DNA of 64,000 nt from Sphagnum compactum (lineage: Eukaryota > Bryophyta > Sphagnopsida > Sphagnales): assembly GCA_965153455.1 (NCBI GenBank), contig OZ234495.1, positions 19,216,875 to 19,280,874 on the forward strand, read 5' to 3'. The notes under the pieces were generated by a model that had not been told where the DNA came from, did not search any database, and worked only from the letters and a program-made list of their open reading frames with translations. The translations under genes were made by a program, and so were the position numbers. Of this stretch, positions 12,131-24,680 are shown in pieces; position 1 is the stretch's first letter; each line of letters begins with the position of its first letter.

Positions 12131-15100
12131 GATTCCTTCTCGCAAATCGAATCAAGAATTTTAACAATCCTAATTCTTGAACAATCCCAAAGCACTCAAA
12201 ACTTCAGAGGCTTCTCGATTTCGGATACCCAATTCTTCGCGCAATCAGCGCAAGCAAAACTCTACGTGAAAGGAAGGACCTACCCCTCAAAAGAAAAAGA
12301 AAAAAAGAGAACAACAACAACAACAACAACAACAACAAAAACAAAAAAACACCCAAAATCTTTTTTGAGTGCACCCAAAAACTCAACCGCTAGAGTCTAA
12401 CTAAAATTCGAACACCACCACAGTAGTAATAAGCAACTCAGAAGAAGAGACTGTGATTGTGGAACTATGAATGACAGACACCGCCTGCGAGAGACAGGAC
12501 TCACGAGCCCAAACTGTATAAACCGGAGGTCCTGCAACAAAGTGGGTGGGAGTGGGCGAAGAAGCTCCATTGCCACAAATCATATATCATCACCACTACC
12601 CACCAGCAAGCAAAATCTCAAGCAACTTCCGGCGCTCTTGCCAACTTATCCAGACGTTTGTCCGTTATCAACAACACACGACATCGATCCTGGACGCACG
12701 CTTGCATGCATGCGCCGCGCCGCGCACTGGTCCCTTTCTTTCTGTGCAAGCCCCTTGAAGGGAAGCTTCCCGCCCCGGTTTAGGGCGGGTTAGCCCGGTG
12801 AGCCCGGTGAGCCCGGTTACATGTGGTGCCTTATCTATGATGGCCTTCATTCCTCATTCATCCCATCCATATCATCCACCTCTATCCATCTCTCTCTCCT
12901 TACTATACCCCTTGTAAGTAGTAATGGTGCATTGTAGTAATATTTTCATAAGAGAATGCCCACTCACTCACTCACTCACTCACTCCAAGAGCATGTTTTG
13001 AATGAAGACTAATAAAAAAACAACTTGTTGATTTGATATTTAATTTAATGGTTTTGGGACAATATATATTTTCTCAATTTAAATTGTACAAATAATAAAA
13101 ATCATTGTACAATTCAAATTTTGTTACGGATTGGTTAGATTGCTTAATTGGTTCACATGCGATTATTGAAAAATTAAAAAAAATCATCACACAAAATTTA
13201 AATTTTGTTATGGGTTGGTTTAAATTGCTTGATTGATCCGCATGGCACAATCTTCCTTTATTGTTGATTGGTTGTATTTATTTTTTAATTGGTCCATTTA
13301 CTTTACTATTTGAGTGATTCCTCATGAGTCTTTTAAAAGTCTCACTCCTACTTTTTCAGTTGATGAGTGAGACTTGAGAAAATTGTATGTAAATAAAGTA
13401 ATAATGAATATATGAGAATTATTATGCAAGTCTAGATATGGGTCCCCGGGATACAAGACTTGCTCCGCAAGATAAAATATAATAATAATGTGTGCATGCT
13501 TACTTCTTTTTATGTAGTATGGAATTTAGACATGGTAGGGTTGTGAGGTCCAATTTGGAATTATTAAATAATTAAATAAGGTATACTCATAAGTGAACAA
13601 CATAACGAATGTAACAACTATGAATACACATGCCGTTCCATTGTCATAACTGGAACTCATCGAATTAAATTAAAAGTGGAACAAGCCAAGTATTACGGAG
13701 TGGAGAAATGGACACTCTAGGGCCTATCCGATGTGTAAGTGTTCTCAAAGCAAACCCTATCGGTAGTAGGCATTATGGGTGTCCATTCCGGTGCCATTAT
13801 TAACATAGGACGAAGGCTGATCTAATTGACACCCACAAGTGTGGCCAAATTCAAGGGCCAAAAGGCTGATGTCATTGACACACACCCACAAGTGTGGTCA
13901 ATTTGAAAGGCCGTAAAATTGGCCCATGCCACATCGGCAAGGGCGAGGCTCTATTCTACAGTACACTCAGCTGGGTGCCCCTTTTTGGGTTTAGGGTTTT
14001 TTGCTCCGTCTTTCTGGTGCCAACACAGCACTGAAATTCCTTCATGGTCGCTAAAGCTTATGATAAAACAACTTCTCCTCGAGAAGAACCCTAGCCTACC
14101 AGGGATTTATTTTTTTGTGGAATTTTAGTGATATATCAAAGATTTAGTGAAAATTTCCCCAAAATTTTAGAAAATTTTACACAAATTGTACACTAGGAAA
14201 TAACAATTTTTTTTCTCCCCGACAAATTTTTTTTTCCAATTTTTATGTTGTACAATATTGGTACTTACCGACACAATCTCCAATCTTGGGCCTTTGTGTA
14301 CATGTTGTTGTAACTTTTCAAGTCGAGCACTTGGGTGTTGAATAATTATTTTATTTTTCAAATTTCACTTTGGCAATTAAAATAATAGTTTATGGCATTT
14401 TGACAAAAATATATAGGTAGCTTCTTTGGCAAGTTCTTTTATTGGGACTTTGAATCATAATGAGACCTTTTACAACAATTTTGTTTTTGTTGCTTCTTTT
14501 TCGAAAAATGAGGAGATCTAATGTTTCACCAAATTATAGGATAGAGAAATGTTGTCAATTATTGGATGTCCTCTACATCAATGAATGGTGGACTAGCATG
14601 AAGCAAGAAGCTCCCTAGGGTTTTCAACATTTAAGAATAAAATAAAATCCTTCTCTTGTAATTTTCTTAAATTTTGACATGTTAAACAAATAATTTCTAA
14701 AAATTTCCAAATTTCCAAAAAATCATTTTAATTACCACCAAATCTGCAAATGTACTAAAATGATATAGTTTATGCATTTCAGTAGAATTCGATGCAAACC
14801 AAAGCATGCTAATTCATTAGAATTGGAACTGAAAGTTTTGTAGGCTGGTTTTAGAGGATCAATGGAAATGCTAAAAAAGGGACCACTTTTTTCAATATTC
14901 AGTAAAATTAGGGTTGAATGTAGGTCTGAAGATTTTTTTTGCAGGCCAATGGGGTTGCTGGATTTGGAGGTATGAATTTTTTTTAAAAAAAAAAAAGAGT
15001 TATTGAGTGAAGTAATAATCAATGTTTAACTGCTATTTATGGAGAGGGTTTAGCACAGAACTTGTGCAAATTTGTTTTTTGAATAATTCATGTTAAATCA

Positions 15101-15355
15101 TCTAACCATGTTACATGGTTCATGCTCCTCAACTTGCCACATGTCATGTGGATTATGAACCATCATCATGTTCTAACATAAAAAGATTATGCTGAATAAA
15201 AGGATTGTGAGAAGATTACATTTTGTGGAAATGGGCCCATTCCACCGCAGAATATGTTGAGCCTCATGGGACAAGATACCAATCTGTCAAGTGGTAACAG
15301 GTTCTACCAGGGCTTGTTCCAGAGTGCTGCCTTGACATATTTTTGGATCCTATTA
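12131..15355. other. Promoter side of the MBL gene and AT-rich spacer
   Basis: 12131-12800 is the upstream flank of the minus-strand metallo-beta-lactamase gene. It holds an (AAC)n run at about 12310-12337 and a small AGCCCGGTG duplication at 12793-12817. A (CACT)6 microsatellite is at 12961-12984. From 13000 the DNA is AT-rich. Two similar short stretches ending in CACCCACAAGTGTGG occur near 13829 and 13883. No ORF here has coding character. Confidence 0.6.
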
Positions 15356-15737
15356 GAGAATCCTCACCCTTGTTGCTTCGTATCTGACTCTGCAAAAATA
15401 TTTCTCACATCCAAGTTTAGTTATTTACTTTTTTTGCAACCCCACCCATAAAACTGAAACTGGGATTGCAAATATGTGGGAACTACCAATAGCAAACCAC
15501 CTGGACCAATCATTATGTTTGGCCAATAAGAAACAGGGACCAGCAGTCAAATCATATTTATTACACTTTCTCTAGCAGAGTGGACTGATTTGCTGTGCCT
15601 TTACACGGCCTCAGCAAAGAGAGCACGTATGCATGCAGGAGCAAAACTATGTTCCTGAGCTAAACCGGCATTTTTTGACTTCTACTCATCTGATTTTAAT
15701 GTGCATGGCCACATACTGAGCACTGATGGGGATGCTC
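15356..15737. mobile_element. Harbinger/Tourist-like MITE, copy 1
   Basis: A 382-bp element without coding capacity. The left end is GAGAATCCTCACCC. The right end GGGGATGCTC is the reverse complement of GAGCATCCCC. TTA flanks both sides (15353-15355 and 15738-15740). The 3-bp TTA duplication and GAGCATC-type inverted ends are typical of PIF/Harbinger-derived Tourist MITEs in plants. The interior matches the copy at 35340-35710, for example TGCAACCCCACCCATAAAAC and AGCAAACCACCTGGACCAAT. The left terminus has decayed. Confidence 0.8.
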
Positions 15738-15824
15738 TTATGAAGGTATTAGAAGCCCTAATACGTGCATAAACCCAAAAGTGTGCCTGGAGTTTTTGTT
15801 CAGACTTGTAATAGAGGGCAAGGC

Positions 15825-16257
15825 CATCATGTGATGAGCTGATTGATGCTCGCCGAGATGAAGCTTCACTAGAAGCAAGATGAACTACCACTCCAACAAA
15901 TGAGTGGTGGGAGAGTGAACCAACACCGACAAGCTCCATTATCTAATGAGCTGCTTGTTTTAAGGCTTGCCAAGAGGAAACTTCACTAGAAGCAAGACGA
16001 ACCACCACTCCAACAAACGAGTGGTGGGAGAGTGAACCAAAGCCCACCAGCTCCATCATGTAATGAGATGCTTGTTTTAATGCTTGCCAAGAGGAAACTT
16101 CACTAAAAGCAAGACGAACCACCACTCCAACAAACGAGCGGTGGGAGAGTGAACCAACACCCACCAGCTCCATCATGTAATGAGCTGCTTGTTTTAATGC
16201 TTGCCAAGAATAAACTTCACTAGAAGCAAGATGAACCGCCACTCCAACAAATGAGTG
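15825..16257. repeat. 117-bp tandem repeat array
   Basis: Units start at about 15879, 15996, 16113 and 16230 (last one partial), with a diverged partial unit before them. Each carries ACCACTCCAACAAA and GGGAGAGTGAACCAA. The 117-bp length keeps a minus-strand frame open through the array as a 39-residue repeat (core MMELVGVGSLSH). There is no recognised domain, splice context or start that would make it a gene. The array lies 88 bp beyond the MITE. Confidence 0.85.
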
Positions 16258-17389
16258 ACCAAACCAAACCTCAAGAAGGGGAAGGCGAGGAGAATCGCAT
16301 CACATAAGATAATCAGAGTTGAACAAAGGAAGCACCATGCACTGGATGCTCGTTAGTACTCAGTTGTGGATAAACCTCAACTGAGTTTTGGTTTAGGGTT
16401 TTTAAGCCTTGGGGCCAATACAAGGCCTTAAAGTTCAGCATTTATTACTAACTTGGGGCATATTGAAAAGCTTTTTTCTCTCTCAGCCTTGACTCCTAGC
16501 GTAAAGCCCTTGGGGCTGATTTCAAACTTTTGCATCGCTAGGAATGCTGGATTTGGGTTGAACATTTGGCCCTGACTCCTAGTGTAAAGTGGGCCTAAGT
16601 AATTAGATGATTTATACATAGGTAAGGGCTGTTTTTACTACCTACATACTAACAACCCACAAGCAGGTTTGTAAAGAAAAAACACAACTGAGCTAACCAT
16701 CGGGTTAGCTAGGGAACTGGAACCCAACATTCTTAACTTATTTACCTATGATAGGTAAGTTCCAAGTATGCTTAATGGTAAGTGAGTGCTAAGTCAATGT
16801 TAGAAGAAACAAGTTCTTTTTATTGCATTCAAGAATGTTAGCTAACGTCAAATTTTAGATCAAATTTTACATGGCACATAATGTTAAGTAAGTGTTAGCT
16901 TATCATGAAATTTACAAAAATAATAGACTTTAAAATTAAAACATTATGTTAAGCAACAACCCATAAAGTGAAGTTTTAAATCAATGTTAAGTTAACACAA
17001 ATGTTTTCCCCATGGTTCTCTTTCGTTTTCCTCTTGTACACATTCATTAGGATGCTATGAATCCGTCACGAAAAAAAGATAAGTTGTTTTTTTCTAAAGT
17101 TGAAATCTTAATATAAATTAATCATCAATTTAGATGTGAATGAAAAGTAAAAGAGTTAACTAACATTTAAGTTAATGCTACTTCATATAAATGTTTTTTT
17201 TTTGGTTTGATGATGTTATTTAAATCTTAAGTTATTTAACACCATAGGTCTTAACATTAGGTGTGATTACATCTTTTACTTTTCCATATGTAATTATCAA
17301 GGTAGTGTGAAGTAGAAGTAGGAAGGTCTAATGCTCACACAAAGGGCACAAGTAATGTGTTAGAACCTTATCTATATAATAGTTATTAC
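16258..17389. other. Spacer without genes
   Basis: AT-rich. A short phrase, TGACTCCTAG(C/T)GTAAAG, is repeated at about 16490 and 16573. Many GTTAAGT/TTAAC words occur from 16700 on. No coding signal was seen. Confidence 0.55.
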
Positions 17390-17839
17390 CAATGTTGGGT
17401 GGGTATCACAAACATCCCCGAGCATCCTGATTTGATCCCTTCAAGGTATCACCTTGAGTGATGTCTTGATTGAAAATCGGGCTACCAATTTTCACTTGTG
17501 TGAGAACCTGACGTGAGAATTGAATTAAAAAAACAGAAAACAAAATCTGAGAACTGGGTAAGATCTAACCTTTTACTCAGGTTTAGGCCTCAGGGTTTAA
17601 TCGCCATGAAAACTTAGGGTTAGGTTGGAGCCGCTGCAGTGCAACAACTCCTTCCTGCAAACCCTAAAAGTTTGCATAAAAGGGTTATGTTTCATGTTTC
17701 TCCTTACTATTATTTATTTATTTTTTCTTTTGCCATTGCTGTTTTTACTTTTGTTTTTTGCTTTTGCTACTTTGTTTCATTCATTGTTTCGCTATTGCGC
17801 CTCGCTCTCCTCGCACCTTGCTATTTTTGAAGTCTTGTT

Positions 17840-18290
17840 TTGTTTTTCTTGCGTCGCACCTTACTATTTTCATGCCTTGCACTTTGTTGTTTTCATGCCT
17901 TGCACTTTGTTGCTTTCATGCTTTGCACATTGTTGCTCTCCACCTCGTTACACTTCGTTGTCGTGCCTTATTTTTATCAATCACATCACGCCTTGCTGCT
18001 TTCGTGCCTTGCTACACCTCTCTATCATGCCTTGCTCTTCTTCTGTTGCGTTTTATTGTTTTTGCTTTCGCACCTTGCTACTCTCATTTGCACGCCTCGC
18101 TATTCGCGTCACTTTGTTGTTTGTGCCTTGTTGCCCTGCCATCGCACCATGATGTTCTACCTTGCTAGTTGCTTGGCCTTGTTGCCCTACCATTGTGCCT
18201 TGCTACTCACCTTTTTCAAGTACCTCTTGCCCCCCTACCCCATTGTTGTTTTGCTCATTATTGCACCTTGCTGCTCTACTTTGTTTATTG
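17840..18290. repeat. Degenerate CTTGC/CTTTGTTG repeat block in the hAT element
   Basis: Variants of CATGCCTTGCACTTTGTTG recur about every 24-30 bp. All three plus frames stay open and give Cys/Leu/His/Phe-rich translations, the mark of low-complexity repeat rather than coding. It lies between the left terminal repeat and the transposase remains. Confidence 0.7.
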
Positions 18291-18878
18291 GTATTTTGTC
18301 CTCACTCTCTTATGTAGGTGGAGGAGCTTGGAGCAACACCAACAAGCTTCATCCAATAACAAAGGTTATTTTTTTTCTACATTTTTTGAATTTTTTTTCT
18401 TTGCTTTGTATTTTGTTTGTTTGTTTGTTTTGTTTTTGTTTGTCATTTTTGTTTTGAGTTGAATACATTTTGTTTTAATGTAGTTTGTGAATTTTAAATA
18501 CTGTTGTTTTGTTTGTTTGTGTGCAAGATTAAAATTTGGACCTTTGATTTAAATCTAAAACCCTTAATTATCCATGATGAATTTTTCCATGATGAGATGA
18601 GAGAGAAAAGTGAATGATTTCTTAATAAATTTTCTAAACTTCAAACCCCATTATTTGTAAATGTCTTTTCTAAACCTTTGAACCCATTTGCTTATAAATG
18701 TTTTTTTTTTCTTGCTTTCTTTTCTTTCTTTTGATTAAAATTTTATTAGAATTTTTGCATGTTTTGTTGAAGAATATATATTTTTGCATTATTTTTACAT
18801 AGTCTTTTGAAAATTGTTAATGGAACAATTTTCAACAAATGATAATGTGATACTTGGAAATAATGAAAGAATCGAAAT

Positions 18879-21800
18879 ATGTATGAATGTAATTTGGAAG
18901 ATGGGTCTGAGGAAAATCCAAGTGTCCAAACAAAAACAAGTAGGAATCCAGAAAATGATAATGAAGAAATAATGAAGGAAAACTTGAAAAAATTGCATGC
19001 TCAAAGGAAAATTTGGAAACCACATGGCAAAATTTCTTTATGTTACAATTTTTATTGTGTAAATAACAATGCAGAAGTTGATTTGGTAAACACACAAATA
19101 ATGCACTGTATACTCTGTTATTAAAATCCAGTAATTGGAATAAATACAAAAATTCAAGCTAGGAAAGGATTGATTTCTTATTACAAAACCAATGGACTAA
19201 CTTCTCTTTAAAAACATGTGGATGCATATCATTCTTTTATTGCATAAATGTTTAAAGAAGAAGTGAACAATGTTGTAACCCTAACTTTGGGCTCGCGAAC
19301 AAAGCAAGGGCTTGCAAAGGTGCGGGCCAAGAATGAACCCGAGAGTCACATTTCATGCTCTCGGGAGTGCAAGAAAATGTGAAAGAATGAACCCTCACAC
19401 TCCCAAGTGACCTCCACTTTGGGAGTTGGAGTCCTAATGGACTCCCGAATTTTCAAAGGGCGATTGCAAGGGTCAAAATTCACTAGATTGAGATGTTCCT
19501 TATCTCATTGAAAAGTTCTTGAAAAGTAAATGTTTAAATGGGCTCACATGACCCATTTGGGTACTTAAAACACATGTTATGGTCAAAAGAAAGGCCGGGA
19601 GTCAAATTGCCAATTTGACTCTCAACCATTAAAAGTCAAGAATCGCCCTGATTTCCTTGCATGTAGGTGGCGTGCCACATACTGTTGAAAAGCTCTCGAC
19701 AAGGGCTACAACTTTGCTTTAGACTTCACCTCAATCGAAGGTCTGCATACAATGTTATGGGCCTCCAAAGTTGCGGGAGTCCCACCTATTGAGAATTTTA
19801 GGATTCCCACTTGGGAGTCCCGGGACAAAATGACATTTGGGTGCTGGTCCCATGGCCAGGCATAGAGAATATTATAAGGGGGAAGGTGGTGGTTTCCCTC
19901 AAGTCCGAACCGTGGTGAGTCTTGTGAATCCGTGTTTACTCGAGGCTCGTCCGTGCACCAAAAGTGGTCAAACTATGCACTAACCAACTTGTTGTTTGGT
20001 TTGTGCAAGTCCGTGTGAGTAATTGATTTGCTTGTCACTCTTCCTAATCTTATCCCGGAGCTCCAGCACGCCCCTCTACCCTTGAAGTGTTACGAACCAA
20101 TGAGCATGCCCCAACTCCTCATCCTTCCGCTATTTTCACATTTAGATTCGCAATTGAGTCTACCAAGGAGTTTGGGGGTGCATCAAATAGTCTGCTAAAA
20201 ATTATTAAGGAAAGATAAGCATAAAAAAGAATAAATCCATCTAGAAGGTTAATCTCTAAATTTTTTGTATCAAATATACCTTAAAAAAAAAGGATGTGTC
20301 ATAGAAAGAATTTTAGAGGACCTTGGTTTGTTAATTATCATGAACAATTTGCCTATTTAGTTTGTGAAAAGTATGTGGCTCAAACGTTTAATTTTCATCT
20401 TTGTCCAAAATTAAACTTCCCTTCTCAAAGGCAGTTTTCACAAGACATATTGCCAGGGTTGGTGGAGAAGACAAATCAATTATATGTTCTTCTTGCCTTG
20501 GCAGAATGTCATTATGCAACAGTTAATTTCGACCTTTGGATGTCTAAAGGAACTTATGATGTGTTTACATTGGTGATTAATGTTTTAAGCAGTGATTGGC
20601 AGCCCAAACATGTGATTGTTGGCTTATTTGAAACAACAAAAACAGTAGGGCAAGCCTTGGCCAAAAGTTTAATAGAATTATTGGACAAGTATGGTTTAAG
20701 GAAAAACATTATTGCTTATGTCAAAGATGGAGAATCTAATCTCAATGCAATGACTAGTCTGTTGAAATCTGTTGTGAATTGTGAATTTCTTGGGTTGGAA
20801 AAAAGCTTTTAGGGTACTTGTTTTGGACATGTTTTTTCAAAAGCATGTCAATATGGCACTACAAAGGAAAAAGTCTAAAGAAATCTAACATATGTTTCTA
20901 TCAAGTCTGCCCATGCAAATTTGCAAAAAATGCATCATTTGGCCTAAGAAGTCTGGGAAGGGTAAACATGAATGGAATAAGGCTTGTCTTGAAACTAGAA
21001 TTCAACCCAAAAAATTAAACATTCTAGTCAAAACAAGGTAGTTTTTTCAAACTCATTATTGTTTCAACTTTTTAGAGTTTTTGTGGTTAAAAATTTGATA
21101 AGATAATTAATCAAGTTGTTATTGTTTTTTGCAAGTTTGCTAGTAAATCATTATGTTTCAAGAAGTTTTACAATTTTAATCTTCCATTATGCTCTGTTAT
21201 AACAAACAGACTGTTATGAAAGTCACTGGTCGAGTGCCTACACCTCTGACATGGTAGATTTTTCAAACGATTATTGATTGTTTGTCCCTAGTTGATTCTG
21301 CCTACATTTTTAATTAGTCACATGGACATTGGCTTCTTAATGGTGCTGTACACTCTGCCATTTCCATGAGTTTGAAACTTAGGGAAGAAAATCAAGTTCT
21401 ACTTTCATTTGAAAGCCTAATGGATGATGATTCAATTGTTAATGATGAGTTATTTTTGCTAGCTTTTAACATTAGAAGGGAGGTTATCAATGCGTTGGAT
21501 TCTTTCCTTTCATTCTTAAAGGTTTATGATAAGAGGAAAGCCCATAATATGATTTATTTGATGTTAGACCCTAGGTATAAGAGCCTCCGTATAATATCTT
21601 CATTTGTTGGAAGGGAACAAGGTGTTACTCTTGTTGAGGAATATGATAGGAAATCCTTATATCCTATGTTGGTCAAATGTCATGAGCATTTGCATCCTTT
21701 GGTAAGATCAGAGACAAATTATGCTAATCAAAATATTTTTAATCAAGATTGTAATTTGGATATATTTGAACAGACTACAAGCACAAATGAACCAGTCGAA

Positions 21801-22190
21801 AAACTTGTTAAGAAAGAGCTTCTGATTTTAGGAAATATCAATTACATGTTAAGGACATCAAATGTCCTCTTCAATGGTGGGTGAAACATGAGGTAATGTT
21901 TCTTATAGTTGGATTTTAAACTTGATAGATTTTGGGGATTGGTATATCACAAATAGAAACAGAAAGGATTTTTTCTTTGGCTGGAATTCTTACTAACCTT
22001 AGGAGATGTCATTTGCAACATAAAATTTAAAGAAGTTGATTTTTGTCAATAAAAATTGGCTTAATGATCCTAGAATAAAATGTAAATCTCCATTTAATTT
22101 ATTAGAATTCTTTGAAAAGGATATAGACTTAAAAGAAGAGTTAAAATAGTTTGAAGGGGAATTTGAAAGAGATGAAGTTGTTGAAGTGTA
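18879..22190 (+). pseudogene. hAT transposase remnant (BED finger, RNase H-like core, dimerisation domain)
   Basis: Fragments appear in the expected order for a zinc-finger BED hAT transposase. Near 18990-19240 a BED-finger-like part has W-K-P-H-G-K, CILC and a later HVDAYH. At 20294-20812 the RNase H-like core shows NFDLWMSKGTYD (first acidic residue) and VKDGESNLNAM (second). At 21366-21884 comes the helical middle part with MIYLMLDPRYKSL, and at about 21930-22010 ETERIFSLAG from the hAT dimerisation domain. Stops and frameshifts separate these parts (for example around 20280, 20812-21366 and 21884), and an LTR insertion splits the gene at 19271. It cannot encode a working protein as it stands. 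Confidence 0.88.
19271..20182. mobile_element. Solo-LTR-like insertion inside the hAT
   Basis: The 912-bp segment begins TGTTGTAACCCTAAC, close to TGTTGTGACCCTAGC at the start of the solo LTR at 52933, and ends GGGGGTGCA (TG...CA). The transposase frame runs FKEEVN to the left of it and picks up as NSLLKIIKER at its right edge, which supports the boundaries. The flanking 5-mers AACAA and TCAAA match only partly, as expected for an old insertion. A TATA-like ATTATAAGGGG lies near 19870. The start is firmer than the end. Confidence 0.65.
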
Positions 22191-22572
22191 AAAGTTCAAT
22201 AAATAAATTGATGGTTATTTTAGAATTTTTTTTCTAGCATTGCTTATAATGTTTTCATTGTAAAAAAAAGAAATCAAATCAATAATTATTTAATGTTAAT
22301 TTTAATCTCTGAAAATTAATTTCTAATTAAATAATAATAATACCCGGTTTGTGAAAACTTGCAAAGGAGAACTAGTTGTTCTCATATGTCTGAAAACCGG
22401 CATTGTGAAAACTAGTTTAAATTTTTTTTTAAAATGTTGACACCCCTACTCAATGTAAAAATTTTAGAAATTTCTTTTGGGGAAAACCGTATCTGATGAG
22501 TATCATACTTTGTGAAAAATCAAACCCGATGGTATCATAATTTTATGATACCCACCCAACACTGGTTATTAC

Positions 22573-23495
22573 CTATTGATTGTTAGTTCACTCAAGATAA
22601 GTTAAAAAAGGAATTTAAACCATCATATAACAATCTTATCAACTTGCGAAAAATTCTTGAATCGTAGACACAATTCTATTCTGTTGAACATTGAAAATAA
22701 TGGTCCTTTCCTACCATTTCCATTGGTTGTTTAAAATTTTCACATCTACAAACTTTATTACATGTTTAGATGTTAGTTTTCGCTCTAAATAACGAAAAAC
22801 AAAAATTCAAACTACTAAATCTAGCAATTTCATTAGACAAATTTGTAAAGTGAAGAAAACATAATATCACAAAAACATAATATCAATATAGTCATTAGGC
22901 TAGCTGGTGATCAAACACTTAAGTGTTCACGATAGATAGGCTGGATCCAAGGGGAGGGTTTGGTTGTTTTTGGTGTCTAAACAAAACTTGAACCCTTTTA
23001 TTCGTGCATTTGGCGCACTAACAATTGTTAAAAATAGATGAAATGAAAAAGTTTAGGTCCCCCAAAATAAAGGGGGTCGAAAACTCAAACAATAAACCAC
23101 CCAACATTACAAAGGTTGGATCTTGAACATCAAAAAAATTCCTTGCATATTGCTTTGTTGTTATAAGAGTTCAAAGATGATTTGTAGAATTTCAGGGGCA
23201 ACTTTATAGCACTTTAAATTATTTAAAATGAATAAAAAAATAAAATTATGAGGTTTAAAATCAAAAGGGGTCCAAAGAAAAAGAAAAATAACATGTTTTG
23301 TAAGTTGGAAAGCTTATTTTTGTTTTAGCTATTTTTTCATTGCTTCTTTTCCTTTGCACTTCAAAGATGATTTATAGAGTTTGAGGAAGCACTCCCATAA
23401 CATTTTAAATCACTCAAAATGAAGCACAAAAATTCAATGAATTTTGAATAGAAAATTGTCAAATTTATATATATATAAAAACATAATTCATTTAG
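22573..23495. other. AT-rich spacer without genes
   Basis: No ORF of interest. The phrase TTCAAAGATGATTT(A/G)TAGA occurs twice (about 23169 and 23361), suggesting a diverged duplication. Confidence 0.5.
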
Positions 23496-24590
23496 GTAGA
23501 CAAAAATATATAAGGATTTTATCTATCAAGTTTCTTTAATAGCCAAATTTGGCTAAATTGGACTATGGAAGATCGTCATCTCGACTACACCACAAAATTG
23601 GGGGAATAAACAAGAAAAAGAAAAAAGAGTAGTTTGGTACCTAACTAACTAGAAAGAGGCTTTAAATTAGTACATTGAAGAAAATGAATTTTCGAAGCAA
23701 AAGAAGCATCAAAATTCGAAAAAAAATCACCAATTTTCTATACGTTGTTCAAGTAGGTAGCCAAAAATATATAGAGGATTTCCAAAATATTTTTCCTTTC
23801 ATAGTTCTTAATAGCCAAATTTGGCTTCATCAGCTAGTGGATGATCACATTGTTCAAGTGGGTAGCCAAAAATATATAAAGGACTTTCAAAACATTTTTC
23901 ATTTCATAGTTCTTAATAGCCAAATTTGGCTTAATCAGATTATGGATGATCGCATTGTTCAAGTAGGTAGCCAATAAATATGTAAAGATGTTCAAAACAT
24001 TTTTCCTTTTATAGTTCTTACTAGCCAAATTTGGCTTCGTCAGCTTGTCGACAATTGCATTGTTCAAGTAGGTAGCCAGAAATATATAAAGGATTTTCAA
24101 AACATTTCTCATTTCATAGTTCTTAGTAGCCAAAATTTGACTTAATCAGCTTTATGGATGATCACATTGTTCAAGTAGGTAGCCAAAAATATAGAAAGGA
24201 TTTTCAAAGCATTTTTCATTTCATAGTTCTTAATAGCCAAATTTGGCTTAAACAGCTTATGGATGATCGCCAACTGGGCTACATATTTAAAAATTTCCTT
24301 AAATTTTTAGGTTTCTTAATAGCCTAATTTGGCTTAAACAGCTTATGAATGATCGCCAACTGGGCTACATCAAAAATAATATTATTTAAAAATTTGATTA
24401 AATTTTTAGGGTTCCTAATAGCCAAATTTGGCTTAAACAGCTTATGGATGATCGCCAACTGGGCTAAATATTTGAAAATTTGATTCAATTTTTAGGGTTC
24501 TTAATAGCCAAATTTGGCTTAAACAGCTTATGGATGATCGCCAACTGGGCTACATCAAAATAATATTATTTAAAAATTTGATTAAATTTA
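23496..24590. repeat. ~105-bp tandem repeat array with a variant block
   Basis: Units beginning CAAGTAGGTAGCCAAAAATA start at 23750, 23855, 23960, 24065 and 24172, spaced 105, 105, 105 and 107 bp. Each holds TTAATAGCCAAATTTGGCTT. A diverged unit precedes them near 23496. From about 24265 the unit changes: ATGGATGATCGCCAACTGGG alternates with the same AGCCAAATTTGGCTTAAACAG core up to 24550. The 105-bp unit is a multiple of three, so both strands have open frames, but there is no sign of a gene. The array ends about 90 bp before the start of the next gene. Confidence 0.85.
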
Positions 24591-24680
24591 GGGTTTACCG
24601 CTGGGTACCTATCTTGTCAGAAAGAGTGCAATTCGTGCGCGCTCAAGATTTGCTGAAATCGAGTGCGCCCGAGCTCTTCG

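Larger units (their letters stand above)
17390..22564 (+). mobile_element. Full-length hAT transposon, inactive
   Basis: The element is 5175 bp. The left end CAATGTTGGGTGGGTATCAC and the reverse complement of the right end, CAGTGTTGGGTGGGTATCAT, are inverted repeats. Both sides carry the identical 8-bp duplication GTTATTAC (17382-17389 and 22565-22572). Eight-base duplications with CA-type ends define the hAT superfamily. Inside lie a broken BED-type transposase gene (18879-22190), a C/T-rich degenerate repeat block (about 17840-18290) and a later solo-LTR-like insertion (19271-20182). The exact duplication with decayed coding sequence means an old, intact-ended insertion. Confidence 0.92.

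Noticed and set aside
17625-18462. Long overlapping plus-strand ORFs up to 205 codons
   Set aside because: All three frames are open and rich in Cys/Leu/His/Phe because the DNA is a degenerate CTTGC/CTTTGTTG repeat inside the hAT element. No domain or start context.
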